From contig JABAKD010000022.1 in NCBI GenBank assembly GCA_012845835.1, forward strand, positions 1,119,501-1,183,500: DNA of 64,000 nucleotides. Reading direction: 5' to 3'. Under the pieces are notes generated by a model. The model had not been told where the DNA came from. It did no database searches and worked only from the letters and a program-made list of their open reading frames with translations. The translations under genes and the position numbers were made by a program. The DNA comes from Undaria pinnatifida. Lineage: Eukaryota; Sar; Phaeophyceae; Laminariales; Alariaceae. Below, one piece after another: positions 11,501 to 22,404 of this stretch. Within the stretch, counting starts at the first letter, position 1, and each line of letters begins with the position of its first letter.

Positions 11501-12130
11501 CCGCAGTCGCGCCTGGGGGCCGCGGCCGGCGCTGACCAAGGCCCTCCTTCGTCCTATTTTTCGGGCGCACCCGCCGACCAAAGCCCGGAGGTTTTCGCGA
11601 TAGCTTTCCGCGGCGCTTCAGACCTTGCACTGCCAGAACATGGCCCCTGCCTCGTCGGAGGTATCGTGCCAAATTTACGCAGAACCCAGCCATGAAACTT
11701 CATCTTCTGAGCACTGGCAACAAACGTTTGGCAAAAGCCAGTCCTCTGGACTCAGTGTGGGGTATTGGTCTGTATTGGTCTCGGGGCGGACGACCCCTCC
11801 ACCAAGGACCCACACAAGTGGAGAGGAAAGCATTTGCTCGGTGAGGCACTTTCTGCCGTTTGCGAAACTACCCGCGACAGCGAGGCCGGGTCGCCACACC
11901 CGGCCTCCCCTCGTCGGTTCCGCAGCCCCACCGGGAATGCTGGAATCCACGAAGTTTCGTCCGCTCCGCAGTCGCGCCTGGGGGCCGCGGCCGGCGCTGA
12001 CCAAGGCCCTCCTTCGTCCTATTTTTCGGGCGCACCCGCCGACCAAAGCCCGGAGGTTTTCGCGATAGCTTTCCGCGGCGCTTCAGACCTTGCACTGCCA
12101 GAACATGGCCCCTGCCTCGTCGGAGGTATC
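8411..12130 (+). repeat. Eight exact 465-bp tandem units inside the retroelement
   Basis: Units start at 8411, 8876, 9341, 9806, 10271, 10736, 11201 and 11666 and end at 12130, with no indels between units. Each runs from the NADAR KFTQN region, across the 10 bp duplication and domain end, through a Pro/Ser-rich linker to just before the protease. They differ at only a handful of sites. Units 2 and 4 share one set of variants and units 3 and 5 another, so a two-unit block was itself duplicated. The junctions share the bases GTG, suggesting microhomology at the first duplication. Confidence 0.97.
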
Positions 12131-12577
12131 GTGACGCTGGACGATTTTCTTTCACTACCGAGATTGCAGTACATAGAGATTGCAAGACATAGCGGAGGGA
12201 ACGCCATCGCGCCCTACAGATGTACGGCGCTCTTCGACACTGGCTTCCCCCAAATCTGCTTCCGACGTGACATGTTGGACCGTATGCTATCGGTAGGCGC
12301 CGCTTCATCGGCGTGCGAGCGGCCCAGCAGCCCTCGCTCCTGGGGTGGTTTCGGCGAATCCACCCCTTTACGGACCGCGACTCACATCCGTCTGAGCATT
12401 CAATTCTTCCACGTAAAAGAACCGACGTGCTCTCTCGCGGTGTGGGCGTGCGTGGTCCCTCCACTGGCCATGCAGCACGCTTTTTTACTGGGCCGCGACA
12501 GCTGGATACTTTCAACACCCGTTCGTACCGCTCCCTGCTCCCTCGTCCCCTCGATAATCGGGTGTTGGGCGAGCTGA
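11765..12577 (+). pseudogene. Retroelement segment: NADAR C-terminus, linker, aspartic protease
   Basis: In the last unit the frame that carries the true end of the NADAR domain (KWRGKHLLGEAL) continues through a Pro/Ser/Ala linker directly into a retropepsin-like domain. The catalytic loop is ALFDTGFPQICF, where DTG is kept and the usual following Ser/Ala is Phe. The closing motif is AFLLGRDSW. This in-frame link shows that NADAR and protease belonged to one polyprotein. Just after GRDSW a small deletion moves the frame. Confidence 0.8.
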
Positions 12578-13424
12578 CGTTGTCCCACCACGCCACAACA
12601 GGCGTAGCGGCTTATGCCGTCGACCCCGCAGCTTCGAACGGTGCTTTCCACCTTCGCTATGATGGCACTATAGGTGTCATGTTGTCGGACGAGCCCCAAC
12701 TGCTCGCAGTCAACTTGGTGTGCAATAGCGGCTCCTCTGCGCTCACAGGACACTACATTGTCGGCATACTGCCGCAGCCAGACTTTCCTTCGGGGCAGAA
12801 ACACTTTTGTTGCTTCAGCATGACAGGTTCTTCCCTTAACACAGATGTCGTGGACCTCGAGCCAGGCGACCTTGTGGGGGTCGCCGACGCCCCATTTTTG
12901 CGCGTCCCGCTGGGCGCCCTGCAACACCCCACTCACGCTGCGGGGCCCCACCCTGGCCAGACGTTGGACAGTCAGATCTCTGCGGTCGCGCGCTCGCCTG
13001 ACACGGAGGGGATAGCTCCCGCCGTGCCGCCGCCCTCGCCGGCCATAATGAAATGTTTGAACCCAGCCCAGCGTTCTGCGCTTCTATGCATCTGGGCTCG
13101 ACTCCCACCGCACCTTCGGGGGATCGCGTTCGGCTTACACGACTCTGGTTGGGATCCCCCGGCCATCGAGCAACTGGGGGATGTGCTCGGCGACTTTTCT
13201 GACGTGTTGTCCACCTCGAAGACGGGTTTTGGGTCCTGCTCCCTGATGCCCTTTGAAGTATTGGTTCCGGAGGCCAGCGCTCTAGTCACTTCACGGCCCC
13301 ATCGCATATACCCTATACTGGCGAAAGAAGTGGACGCGACCCTTAACCAATACCTCGCGGCTGGGCTGATTCAGCACTCGACTCCACCGTACTCGAGCCC
13401 GCTGGTGATCATCCCGAAGAAATC
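12500..13424 (+). pseudogene. Retroelement segment: protease-RT connector and start of RT
   Basis: The frame resumes as FNTRSYRSL after the protease frameshift and runs to the insertion point. Its end is a clear gypsy RT entry: SRPHRIYPILAKEVDATL, then AAGLIQHSTPPYSSPLV and IIPKKS. The next residues of the domain lie 1,212 bp downstream at 14637. The connector has no domain I recognise. Confidence 0.85.
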
Positions 13425-14636
13425 ATGATAGCTATAGTTAATATGTTACGATGACAGAGTATCAATTTGAAACCGTGGGTTCGAGGTTCACCGACACCCG
13501 TTTTTTTTGTATCAATTAAGAACCGTGGGTTATAGGCTCATCGACTCCCTTTTTTGCTTTTCTTCTTTTAGGGTAGGACTTTTACATGTAAAATGTTATG
13601 GTGAGAGCGTTTCTTTTCGTTTTTGTTTGTTTGTCTGTTTGTTTGTTTGTTTGTTTGTTTGTTGGTTTTGTGCTTTGTTGTTGTTGTTTTTTGTTTTTAG
13701 GGTGGGTTTTTTACATGATATGTAGTAGATCACTACTACTGTCTTCATACTCCCGAAGTATACCAAATCCCGCCACTGTATTGCAAAAAGACAACATAAT
13801 ACGACCACCCCCAGGTAGAGAAAACTTACCTACGCACGTAACCACAAGTACCACCAACCCTGACCAAGCCATCCATCCGCAAACCATCCACCACACACAT
13901 GGTAGAGCAATATAGTGGAAACTACAGAAATATATTTATAGGCTAGATATGATGTTAGAGCTACTTCAAAATTCCCCACCTAAACTAACAATACCAACAC
14001 CAATCATTGTAGTGGAGAAAACGTGTTTTTTTATAAAATAATAGGACCCCTCCCAATAAGAAGATTTTTCCCACATCATATATTGAAAGTACCTACAAGC
14101 AGCTTGAAAATTTGAGCGCTGACCCGAAATTCGTCGAACTCACACCTGATGTCCTGAAAATATTTTTAAAAAATGTTAGAGTGACAGCGTATCAATTTGG
14201 AACCGCGGGTTCGTGTCCCACAGAGATTTTTTTGGAGTAGCCGACTTTTCTTCTCGAATGCTGTATTAATATACTAATATTAACATATATATTAGATAAC
14301 TAATAATACTTTGTATTCGTACTCCTCCCGATATTAAAGCGGGGGGGAGAAAAAACAAAATAAACCACGTATCATACATATGATAGAGCAGTATGATAGT
14401 GGAAACTACAGTAATAAATTTATAAAATAGATATGATGTTAGATCTAGTTCAAAATTACCCACCTAAAGTAAAAATACCAACACTAACCATTATAGTGGA
14501 CAAAAAATTGGACCCCTCCCAATAAAAAAATCACCCATATAGTATATTACACGTACCAACAACGCAGCTTGCAAAGATGAGCATTGACCCGAAATTCGTC
14601 GAACTCACGGCTGACGTCCTTCAAATATTCTTTATA
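13425..14636 (+). mobile_element. 1,212-bp non-coding insertion in the RT, 5-bp target duplication
   Basis: The insertion splits the IPKKS-GGVRI junction. AAATC at 13420-13424 is repeated at 14637-14641, and removing insert plus one copy restores a continuous RT frame. The insert is two tandem copies of one unit: a head with a tRNA B-box-like stretch (ACCGTGGGTTCGAGGTTC near 13473; CCGCGGGTTCGTGTCCC near 14203), matching bodies (13917-14165 and 14399-14635), and the family C tail (CAGCTTGCAAAGATGAGC … GTCGAACTCACGGCTGACGT). A TTTG repeat lies at 13622-13670. I read it as a dimeric SINE-like element. Confidence 0.8.
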
Positions 14637-15310
14637 AAATCTGGCGGTGTGAGGATCACGGTGAACTACAAGAAGCTCAACCAAAATAGCAAGCTCGGCC
14701 AATTGCCGATCCCCCGCATGGACCAGGTCCTGGACTCCTTAGGCTCAGGTCGAGTGCTTTCTTTGTTTGACTTGATTTCCTCGTTCCACCAGATAACGGC
14801 ACACAAGGACACAGTTCCACTTACAGCGTTCTGCACACCCACAGGCCTCTATGAGTGATTCGTTATGCCTCAGGGCAGCAGCGTGCCTGGGTGGTTCGTC
14901 AAGGTCATCAATGAGGTGATCAAGAACTTGAAACAGGTGGCGCCTTACCTCGACGATGTCATCGTGTTCGATTCCGACCCGGTAGCACATGTTCGGACGA
15001 GTCGCTCCCTCTTCGAACGCCTTCGAAAGCACAATCTCAAGCTTTTCCCCACGAAGGCGCGATGGAGTGCCACCGATGCAAATTTTCTGGGCCACTTCAT
15101 TTCTCCAGCAGGCCTAAGCCCAAACGCGGAAAAAGTGTCGGCATTGATCAGCATGCCGATGCCCAAAGACGTTAAGCAGGTGCGCGCAGTCATGGGTGGT
15201 GTCAACTATTCCCGCAACTTTTTGTCCGACTTATCGAAGAGGCTTCGTTTGATTAACGCGCTCCTTCGGAAAGGGGCTACGTTTGCCTTCACGCCTGCTC
15301 ATATAGGAGA
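14637..15310 (+). pseudogene. Retroelement reverse transcriptase, main part
   Basis: Ty3/gypsy RT palm. The frame resumes with SGGVRITVNYKKLNQ. The first catalytic Asp is in SLFDLISSFHQI and the YLDD box is intact (APYLDDVIVFD). Thumb sequence follows (FLGHFISPAGL, QVRAVMGGVNYSRNFL). A TGA at 14856-14858 stands where the family has Trp (LYE*FVMPQGS). The frame is lost near 15300. Confidence 0.92.
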
Positions 15311-15312
15311 AG

Positions 15313-15780
15313 TTGGTGCGAGAAATCTTGGCGGGGCTCGCGACCCCGCTGGTCCTCGTTTTTCCTGATTGGGACGCCGTCTCCGACGGCACACGCCCGT
15401 TTCACGTGTATTGCGACGCCTGCATCGACGGGTTCGGAGCCGCTCTCGAACAGGAGCAGACGGACGTCTTTATAAAACCCATCCCGTACATCAGCCGAGC
15501 TACGCTGGACTACGAAAGGCATTGAACTCCTCTCGATTTGGAGTCTGGCAGCATCTTCTGGGCTCACAAACGCCTCCGCGTCTACCTTTGGGGCACCAAG
15601 TTCCGAATATTCTCAGATGACAAGGCTCTGGAAAGCCTAGGTGAACTGGGGAACCACAACGCCCGAGTCCAGAGATGGCTCGAGTTCCTCACCGCATTGG
15701 ACTACACCCTCGAATACCGAAAAGGAAGCGTGAACGGCAACGCCGACTTCCTGTCTCGCTTGCCGGAGCCTGCCACGGAA
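15313..15780 (+). pseudogene. Retroelement RNase H
   Basis: Gypsy-type RNase H in one frame: YCDACIDGFGAALEQ (first acidic site), YISRATLDYERH (Glu site) and RIFSDDKALESL (third acidic site), ending with EYRKGSVNGNADFLSRLP, the usual RNase H tail. A TGA at 15523-15525 replaces the expected Trp after ERH. A short indel near 15300 separates it from the RT frame. Confidence 0.9.
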
Positions 15781-16785
15781 CACGACCGCAATGGTTCGAC
15801 GAGTCTCGCCCCTGTTGACGATGGTGGCGTATACCTCATAAGGGCTTGCGGGCTGCACACTCCTTCCTCTCCGATCCCGGGTGTCGGCTTGGGTGGGCTA
15901 ATGCCCCGCGCCGAAAGTAATGCCTTGGGTGGGCTCCCTCTCACCCTTGCCGACTATTGCGATTTTCGCACACACGGGCCACGTATGAGGCTTAGCGACC
16001 TTCCTACTTCTTCCAGAAGATTCGCCGCTCGCGCTTCTGCATCCACCGACATCGTCGATAGCTCTCCCGGCCATGGGGGAACCTCACGTGCAGCCGTCTA
16101 TGATTTCCCTTCGATTTTTTCTGTACCCACCGCGGTCAGCGAGGGCTCCGCAGAAGCCCCGGCTGCCACGACGTCAATCGCCCAACCGACTCCTTCCCGA
16201 AGCTCGGTACAAGAGACTGACTCGGTCGAGCCCACGGGCCCGACCGCGTCCGTCTCTACCTCGTCTGGCTCTCCGGCGCCCCAGACGATGACGCCTTTTC
16301 CAGACCACATCTACACTCGGACGCTCCGGCGTTCAGCAACAGCAGCTGCTAAGGCACCCCCTGCTGTCGTCTATGGCTTCGGGCCCGGCGGGGCCCCTCG
16401 GCCACCTTCCAGACGAGTTACAACTTCGCCGCGAGCCCGACGGCCGCGGCCGGCTCCGCCCGCCGCCGCGACCCCTACACTTGCCGACCCGCCGGTCCGC
16501 ACGGTGCCACTTCCGTTCGACCACGACCACGCAGAGCCTATGGGAACTCCTCTCCTACGGCTTACGCCTTCTCCTGGTGACACGCCGACTGCACCTACAA
16601 GGTCGGATGCCCTCGACGACGCTGTTGAATTGCGGTTCGCAGATTCTGTCGCGCGTTATTCGCATGCCGGTTGGAAGCGAGAGCGGCACGCTGAGCCGAC
16701 GTGCCACGCCACGATACGTTACATCTCTATCGGCCGGCCGTCGGCCCTGCCGCCCGACGTTTTGGCGTGCTACCTCTCGCACTAG
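15781..16785 (+). pseudogene. Retroelement connector, Pro/Ser/Thr/Ala-rich
   Basis: Continues the RNase H frame with low-complexity Pro/Ser/Thr/Ala sequence and no recognised domain, ending at a TAG at 16783-16785. It probably joined RNase H to integrase as a flexible spacer. Local GC content is high. Confidence 0.7.
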
Positions 16786-17640
16786 CGTCTCTCCCTCTCA
16801 GACACCCAGGGGCTGGCGAGTAAGGGTCGACTACATACAACCGACAACGTCATCGTCTTACTCGTCCGTAACCCGACACTGCCGCCTACAAGGTCTGACA
16901 AACCCAAGTCTGCGGGGCGAGCTGTTTGCCTGCTACACGACGAGCCAGTTCGCATCTACGTTTCCCTGCTCATGCGCCCTTGGATCATGCAAGCTTGTCA
17001 CTCGACGGCCTCTTGGCACAACGCGCACCACGCGCACGTTGCGCATGCTGGAACGGATATATTGGTGGATTGGCATAGATGTGTGCACCCGGTGATGGCT
17101 TCGACATTGCTTGAAGTGCCAAGCGCGGACAACCCCACGCTGACTGTCCGCTGGCCATCATCTCGATGCCTCTCCCGGAAGGTTCACGTGTCGTCGTCAA
17201 CGTTGACTACTTCGGCCCCCTCCCGGTCACACCACGAGGCAACACCTACATCCTGCTGTTCACCGATCGCTTCAGTCGTTGGGCCGACATGTTCCCCGTC
17301 ACTGCCGCTGAGTTCACCGCGGAAGGTACAGCCAATATCCTGGTGGACCAATACATCTCCTCCTGGGGGTGCCCGCGCACCATACTCTCGGACAACGGCC
17401 TGCAGTTCTGCTCCAAGCTTTCACAAACTGTATACCAGCTGTTGGGTGTGCACGAGCTTGCTACAAGCTCCTACCATCCCAACTGCAACGGGGGCGTTGA
17501 GCGGGTAAACCACACTATGGCACAAAGGCTGGCTATGGTCGTCAACGAGCGACAAGACGATTGGGACTTGCATCTGCCCCACGTCGAATTCGCTTACAAC
17601 AAGTTTGTCAGGGCTCCCGGCGACGGGTCTGGCGCCCAAC
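16786..17640 (+). pseudogene. Retroelement integrase
   Basis: The N-terminal zinc region is scattered over frames (LRMLERIYWWIGID and HCLKCQA). A TGA near 17093 sits where Trp is expected (CTR*WLRHCLKC). The catalytic core (frame from 17166) keeps the triad: VNVDYFGPLP, LSDNGLQF and NGGVERVNH, with 35 residues between the second Asp and the Glu. A small insertion near 17607-17620 shifts the frame after EFAYNKFV. Confidence 0.93.
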
Positions 17641-18866
17641 GAGGTTCACATGGGCTGGCTCCCACGGCTCCCCCTGACGGTTTTCGACCGCACTGGCGTC
17701 GTGGGACACCAGAGTCTGGCCCGTGACCACCTGGCTTATTGCAACTTGGCCACCGACCGGCAAAAACGCGCGAACGACATTGTCCGCGCACACCACGCCC
17801 TCGCCGTTTTTCGTGTTAACCGCAGAAACTCCGCCCTCGCCGACGCGCTGCGTCCAGCACCTAACTTCGCTACGAGTGGTTGGGCATGGGTGTACAATTC
17901 CGCCTCCACCACCCGCCAGGGTGTGAAGGTGAACACCGACGCCAAGGTACTCAAGGTCAAACTCGCCCTTAACTGGACGGGCCCGTACAAGATCCTGGCA
18001 GTCGGTCCCTGCTCCGCCGCCGAGACCCCGGACGGTTCGCCACTCGGGAGCAACCTCCTCTGTTTGGATCTCCCTTCCGACCTGCCCGGTTCGGACGCTC
18101 TTCGGCTTGTGGCCATCGAGCGCTGCAAACCCTGCGCTAACCCTCACGACAGTGGGGACATGTACCCAAATACCTACCGGCGGGGCTGACGCAGTACGTG
18201 CTCAACAATTTTTCCTGGAAGTCCTCGCCGTACCACGTCACTCAAAACGACGTTTCGACCCCCCTCCAACGGCTGGAGGTGGAGCAGATCACCGGTCATC
18301 AGTCGGTACGGGGACGAAGTGGCGTCATCGCGGTGCTAGACAAGACGCATTGGGCGGGACTCTCCGAACCTTCCTGGGAGCGGGAAATAAACCTCCACCT
18401 CTCCCGCTCCCACATCTTGCGTTATTGGGCCGGAACCCCGGACCAGAACCGCCAAACCAACCACCTCTACCGCCGAATGCGGATAGGGGCGGCACAGCGC
18501 GAGCTCTCTCGCAACAACGGGGAACGTTTCCTAGCGCCGGGCTACGCCTGTGTTCCCCGCGCCGATTGGCTCCGTCGCTACCACGACACGGTACATCTTA
18601 AGGGAACCCACTTTTGGTACAAGAGAAGCGATGGGTTATGGTGGCTTGGAAAAATCAGCGCGAGCACTACCGAGGCCAAGGTATACCTGGTCCGCTTTCT
18701 AAACGACCCGGGACCGATTAAACTTCCTCTTCCGCCGGCGCGCTACACGACCTCCACGGGAGCCGCACGAGGCTCTTGGTGCCTGCAAGTTCACATCGCC
18801 AGTGCGTTTCCTCGGGGGGTCCAACGCAACGTAGATGAATCTCGAGGCGCGGCCGTGGCCAGTTGA
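17605..18866 (+). pseudogene. Retroelement integrase C-terminus and tail domain
   Basis: Two frames, 17605-18185 and about 18160-18866, separated by a 1-2 bp insertion near 18160. They carry the end of the integrase (GLAPNEVHMGWLPR), an SH3-like stretch (LNWTGPYKILAVGPC) and a final domain (GTHFWYKRSDGLWWLGKIS … YLVRFLNDPGPIKL) that resembles a chromo/Tudor-like barrel, a position often used for chromatin targeting. I cannot assign the fold with certainty. It ends at TGA 18864-18866. Confidence 0.75.
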
Positions 18867-18869
18867 CTT

Positions 18870-19752
18870 TCAAGCCGTCACCGCTTCTCGATAGCTCTCC
18901 ATTTGTTTAGGGTTGTGCGGTTTGATTCTTTGTCTTTGGGTTTTTCGTGGTGCTCTGAGAGTCGTGGTCTTGTTTTGGGACGGTTCTTTCCATTTTTTTT
19001 GTTTTTCGTCCTGCCGAACACCCTGCTCAGTGTCGGGGCAAGGTCGGGTAAAACGACGCTATCTGAGGCGCAGGACTGTCGCTTTCTCGTCGTTGTTCAA
19101 TTTCGCCCTGCCGATGCCCTCCTCGGCCATAAGCCGGGGGGTCACCAGGGTACCCTGTTCGCGCGTAACGTGGTGCAGGGCTATGTACGGGTCTGAGTGT
19201 CATATTTTATCTTTTATGTGTTGTATTTGTTCTACTTTGTTTTTCTTTCGTCTGAACACTCCCCCCCCTCGCGGGGCTGTAGGTGCGGCCCCCTTCCATG
19301 CCGGGTATTTGTCGTTTCCTCGTCTAACCCCCCGGCATGCCGATGGCCCGCGGGAGGTTTTTCGCATGACTTCTTCCTTGTGTTAGCGCCTGTGCTCCCC
19401 TCCATTTCGACGAGGGCTCGCCTCGCAATAAGACCTTTTCTGTAGTTGGTTTGCCGTAGAGCCTTTCCTGCCCCCCCCCCGCCACACCGGCGGTATGCGG
19501 CAGGTTCTAGAGCCTTTTCTGCCCCCCCCCGCCACACCGGCGGTACGCGGCAGGTTTTTGTTGGGTGGCTTTTGCCTTGTTGTAGGGTCTGCGTTTCCTT
19601 CAACTGTTTTCCTTCGCGTGTTCCTGGCTCCATAGCCAGACCGTTAGAGGTGTGGGAGTGGGTTTTGAAGAGCCGCATCTTCGACTCATGGTTTAGTTCA
19701 TAGAACCGGATTTTCCCCGAATCTCCCATATTTCTGCATATTCGGCTCATCA
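18870..19752 (+). other. 3' non-coding part of the retroelement, possibly LTR
   Basis: No coding domain. Contains two adjacent copies of a roughly 50 bp unit (TAGAGCCTTTYCTGC, C-run, GCCACACCGGCGGTAYGCGGC) at about 19456-19557. It is likely 3' UTR or a lone LTR, but no second copy exists in the window to define LTR ends. Confidence 0.4.
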
Positions 19753-20025
19753 GGGTGGGCTAGTGTTAATATACAGCCTTGAAATGCCTGTAAATTATCG
19801 TCATTGAGATAACTTGGATGGGTTTCGTATAATAAGGTTGGCGTTTTATATTGGGATGGTCAGGAAATTAATCGGAAGCACAGCCATCCGGGGCTCTGGT
19901 GGAATCGAATAAAGCTATGCGTCTCTGCGAAGACTAAGAAAGTGATTACTCTCCGAGGACCTGCTCAATTGGCAGACCTGCAGGGGACACTCTCTGTGTC
20001 CCCGCCCAGTACTCTCACAAATGTG
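19752..20025 (+). repeat. Dispersed repeat family G, copy 1
   Basis: Matches the reverse complement of 40190-40545 block by block: TGGATGGGTTTCGTATAAT, GTTGGCGTTTTATATT, GGTGGAATCGAATAAAGC, CTCCGAGGACCTGCTCAATT, then CACTCTCTGTGTCCCC. The 3' part includes a tRNA A-box-like GCTCAATTGGCAGACC. This copy lacks the B-box half seen in the other. Confidence 0.7.
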
Positions 20026-20049
20026 TATTATTCAATCATAGTGATGAAT

Positions 20050-20440
20050 ATAATAATCACACTCTGATTGTTGTTATTCTGTGCTTTGTAACAAAACCTT
20101 TCTTTCTACATCCCCCTCTACTTGGATCATAACAGTATAGGCACGCAGAATGGCTGTACAATAATACACCTACAACGATAATTACAACCCGCCTATTGGT
20201 CATATCATGTGATAATATCACGCTTATTATAACCCCCGCCCTCTATACTGACCATGTCATATATTAATATCATGCTTACTATAACATCTACCCTCCATGC
20301 GGGTTTTGTAATATCAGTGCAAAACATGATTATTATGGAAAACCGTCCTGTATTGACCCTCTGAAAACATCCAGGGGGCTCGCCGACCTATAGCCTCTGA
20401 GGGGGTGTGTGGCGTCGACCGTACTCGTGCGCTGAACTAG
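20050..20440 (+). repeat. AT-rich short tandem repeat and family C relic
   Basis: Two imperfect copies of an AT-rich unit of about 70 bp (ATCACGCTTATTATAACCCC and ATCATGCTTACTATAACATC) at 20195-20300. From 20281 a degenerate family C body follows: GCGGGTTTTGTAATATCAGT, then TATTGACCCTCTG and CTCGCCGACCTATAGCC. Confidence 0.4.
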
Positions 20441-20449
20441 AGCTCGAGT

Positions 20450-21510
20450 ATGGCCGGGCCGGCGGTGACAGTCAGCGACAAGGCAAAAAAGTTCCTCAAA
20501 TATTTTTTCAATGCAGCAGCCTTCCCTGCGGACGCAGTGTCGCATCACCGCCGCGGAAAGTGTGGGGTTCATATCGAACAGGGCATAGAGGATCGAACTC
20601 ACGTGAGTAAGCACCAAAGTCGGGAAGGAGATGGCCATGGCGTGTCGGGACTGCTGCCCCCTTCACGTTGGCACTTAGGCAAGAACCGGGCTGGGCAAAG
20701 GGAGACGAAGAGGGGAAAATACTTTGTCTGGGAAAAACGGAGGGTGGAAGGGAGGAAATCGGATGCTCGGAAGAAGAGGAGGAGACGCGGGAGGATTCGA
20801 AGGGCTGCTCAGAAAATTCGCACTGATGCGATGGCTAGGTCGAGAGCAGGGGAACTCGTCGTGGGTACCCACAACGTTGGCACACTTGCTTTCAAGGGAA
20901 CGAACGGTATAGACCACGCCGAGGTGATACTGAACACTTGCGAGAGCGCAGATTGTGATATCATAGGATTGCAGGAGGTGAGGCGCGATGGAAAAAGAGC
21001 TTTTACGGCGGCGGGGTATGTTTTGTTTTGCTCAGAAGCAGACGGAGGAAAGCCCGAAATAAAAGGGGAACCACGGGGTAGGCTTGGCTGTTAGATAGTC
21101 TACGTGGCAGGCATGTATAAGAGCGACCTCGCGGTTGAGTGCATCAATGCTAGCTTGATGAAGGTTCGCATCCAACTCAAAGGAAAATCTAACGGTGTAT
21201 CTTTCATTGTAGGCTATGCTCCCACTCTCGACAAGAGCACCAGCGAAAATATTACTTTTGGAGTGCACTTGACGAGGTGGTCAAGGGGGTACCCAGTAGA
21301 GACCACCTCCTTGTCCTGATGGACGCCAATGCCCGTATAGGCATGAGCTGGATCGGGTGGACCGACAGCAAGGTATTGGGTGCATACGGGCGTGACGAAC
21401 TGAACGACAACGGAGAGCGACTATTGATTAACGCGACTGATAACAAACTCGCCCTTCTCAACGCGTCTTGTTCTACACCTGCATGGCATATCGTACAAGT
21501 TTCAGAGTCC
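20450..21510 (+). pseudogene. LINE basic N-terminus and endonuclease
   Basis: Starts at an ATG (20450), passes a Lys/Arg-rich stretch near 20700-20820, then the endonuclease: VGTHNVGTLAF (Asn motif), DIIGLQEVRRDGKR (Glu motif), GYAPTLD and LVLMDANARIG (Asp-x-Asn). TAG at 21092 interrupts the frame, and a frameshift near 21255 moves the second half to another frame, which itself ends at 21513. Confidence 0.88.
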
Positions 21511-21514
21511 TAAC

Positions 21515-22404
21515 CGAGGAAAGGCCCAATACAGGCTTGACTACATACTGACGCGGCAAGTGGATAGACGATTGATACGTAATATCACTGTGCGGACCCC
21601 ACCCAGGGAAAACGCTGAGTCAAACTATAACCTCGTTTCCGGAAATATTCGCCTAATGGGCCGCATCGACCAAATCGTCCAAAGAGAGTCATCAAAAACC
21701 GGCGAGCTATTGATCTACCAAGATTCATGGCGGACCCGCATTTCCAGATGAATTTCCAAGAAGCGATAGCAGCCAAGCTTGCCTCCCCGATACCCGGTAC
21801 TAATGCCGGAAGCGTTGATGACATGACCTCAGTACTAACAGAGGCGCTCCTGTCGAATGTGGCCGACATAGCACCCCCTATTCGGCGCAAACAAGTACCG
21901 AGGGGCTGGTGTGCGAACGAGGAGACGAAAGCGGAGTTGAATGCACGATGGCAGGATAGGGAAGATGCGAGGAAACGGGTCCGTTCTGCTCCGAACGATC
22001 GTGGTTTACGGCGAGCCTTGAAGGCGACCACCAAACAGCTGAAACGCACGCGGGTGGAAGCTGTACAGAGGTTCTTCGACGATTACGTTAGCCAACTCGA
22101 AGGGCGTATCCGAGAAGGTGATCATTTTGGCTTCTACAAACACATCAAGGGTATGCATGGGGAAGGGAAGAAGACGATTATCTCGCAGTACATCAAGGAC
22201 GAGGAAGGTCGATTACTGCGAGATAATGCCCTCATCCGCGAGCGGTGGGTGAGGTGGTTTCACAAACTGCTTAACACCAAGTCGCCGACCCTTGACCCGA
22301 GCATTGTGGACGAGCTTAAGCAGTGGCCCTCGCGCAGACCACTGGACGATGTCCCGTCTAGGTACGGAGTAGAAGAGGCGATCCGTGCGTTGGCGAACCG
22401 ATAG
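21515..22404 (+). pseudogene. LINE endonuclease end and inter-domain linker
   Basis: The final endonuclease motif should be Ser-Asp-His; here AESNYNLVS is read near 21620, with both Asp and His changed, consistent with two C:G-to-T:A transitions. The linker is Arg/Lys/Glu-rich and helical in appearance (ETKAELNARWQDREDARKR), a usual bridge to the RT. TAG at 22402 interrupts [16 protein letters not shown], which is the RT entry. Confidence 0.82.

Larger units (their letters stand above)
7500..18870 (+). mobile_element. Decayed Ty3/gypsy LTR retrotransposon carrying a NADAR domain
   Basis: Domains in order are: zinc-knuckle-like remnant (about 7920), NADAR (about 8150-8580), aspartic protease (about 12130-12500), RT (13270-15310, split by an insertion), RNase H (15313-15770), Pro/Ser/Thr/Ala-rich connector, integrase (about 16960-17640) and a C-terminal domain ending at 18866. 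Integrase after RNase H is the Ty3/gypsy order. At least five frameshifts and three Trp-to-TGA stops show it is dead. No gag capsid region or matching LTR pair was found, so the 5' end looks truncated. The 3' non-coding region may continue to about 19750. Confidence 0.92.

Noticed and set aside
8420-12596. Repeated 96-, 123- and 242-codon minus-strand open frames in the 465-bp array
   Set aside because: They are antisense shadows of the GC-rich NADAR-linker unit; the plus strand carries the recognisable domain motifs.
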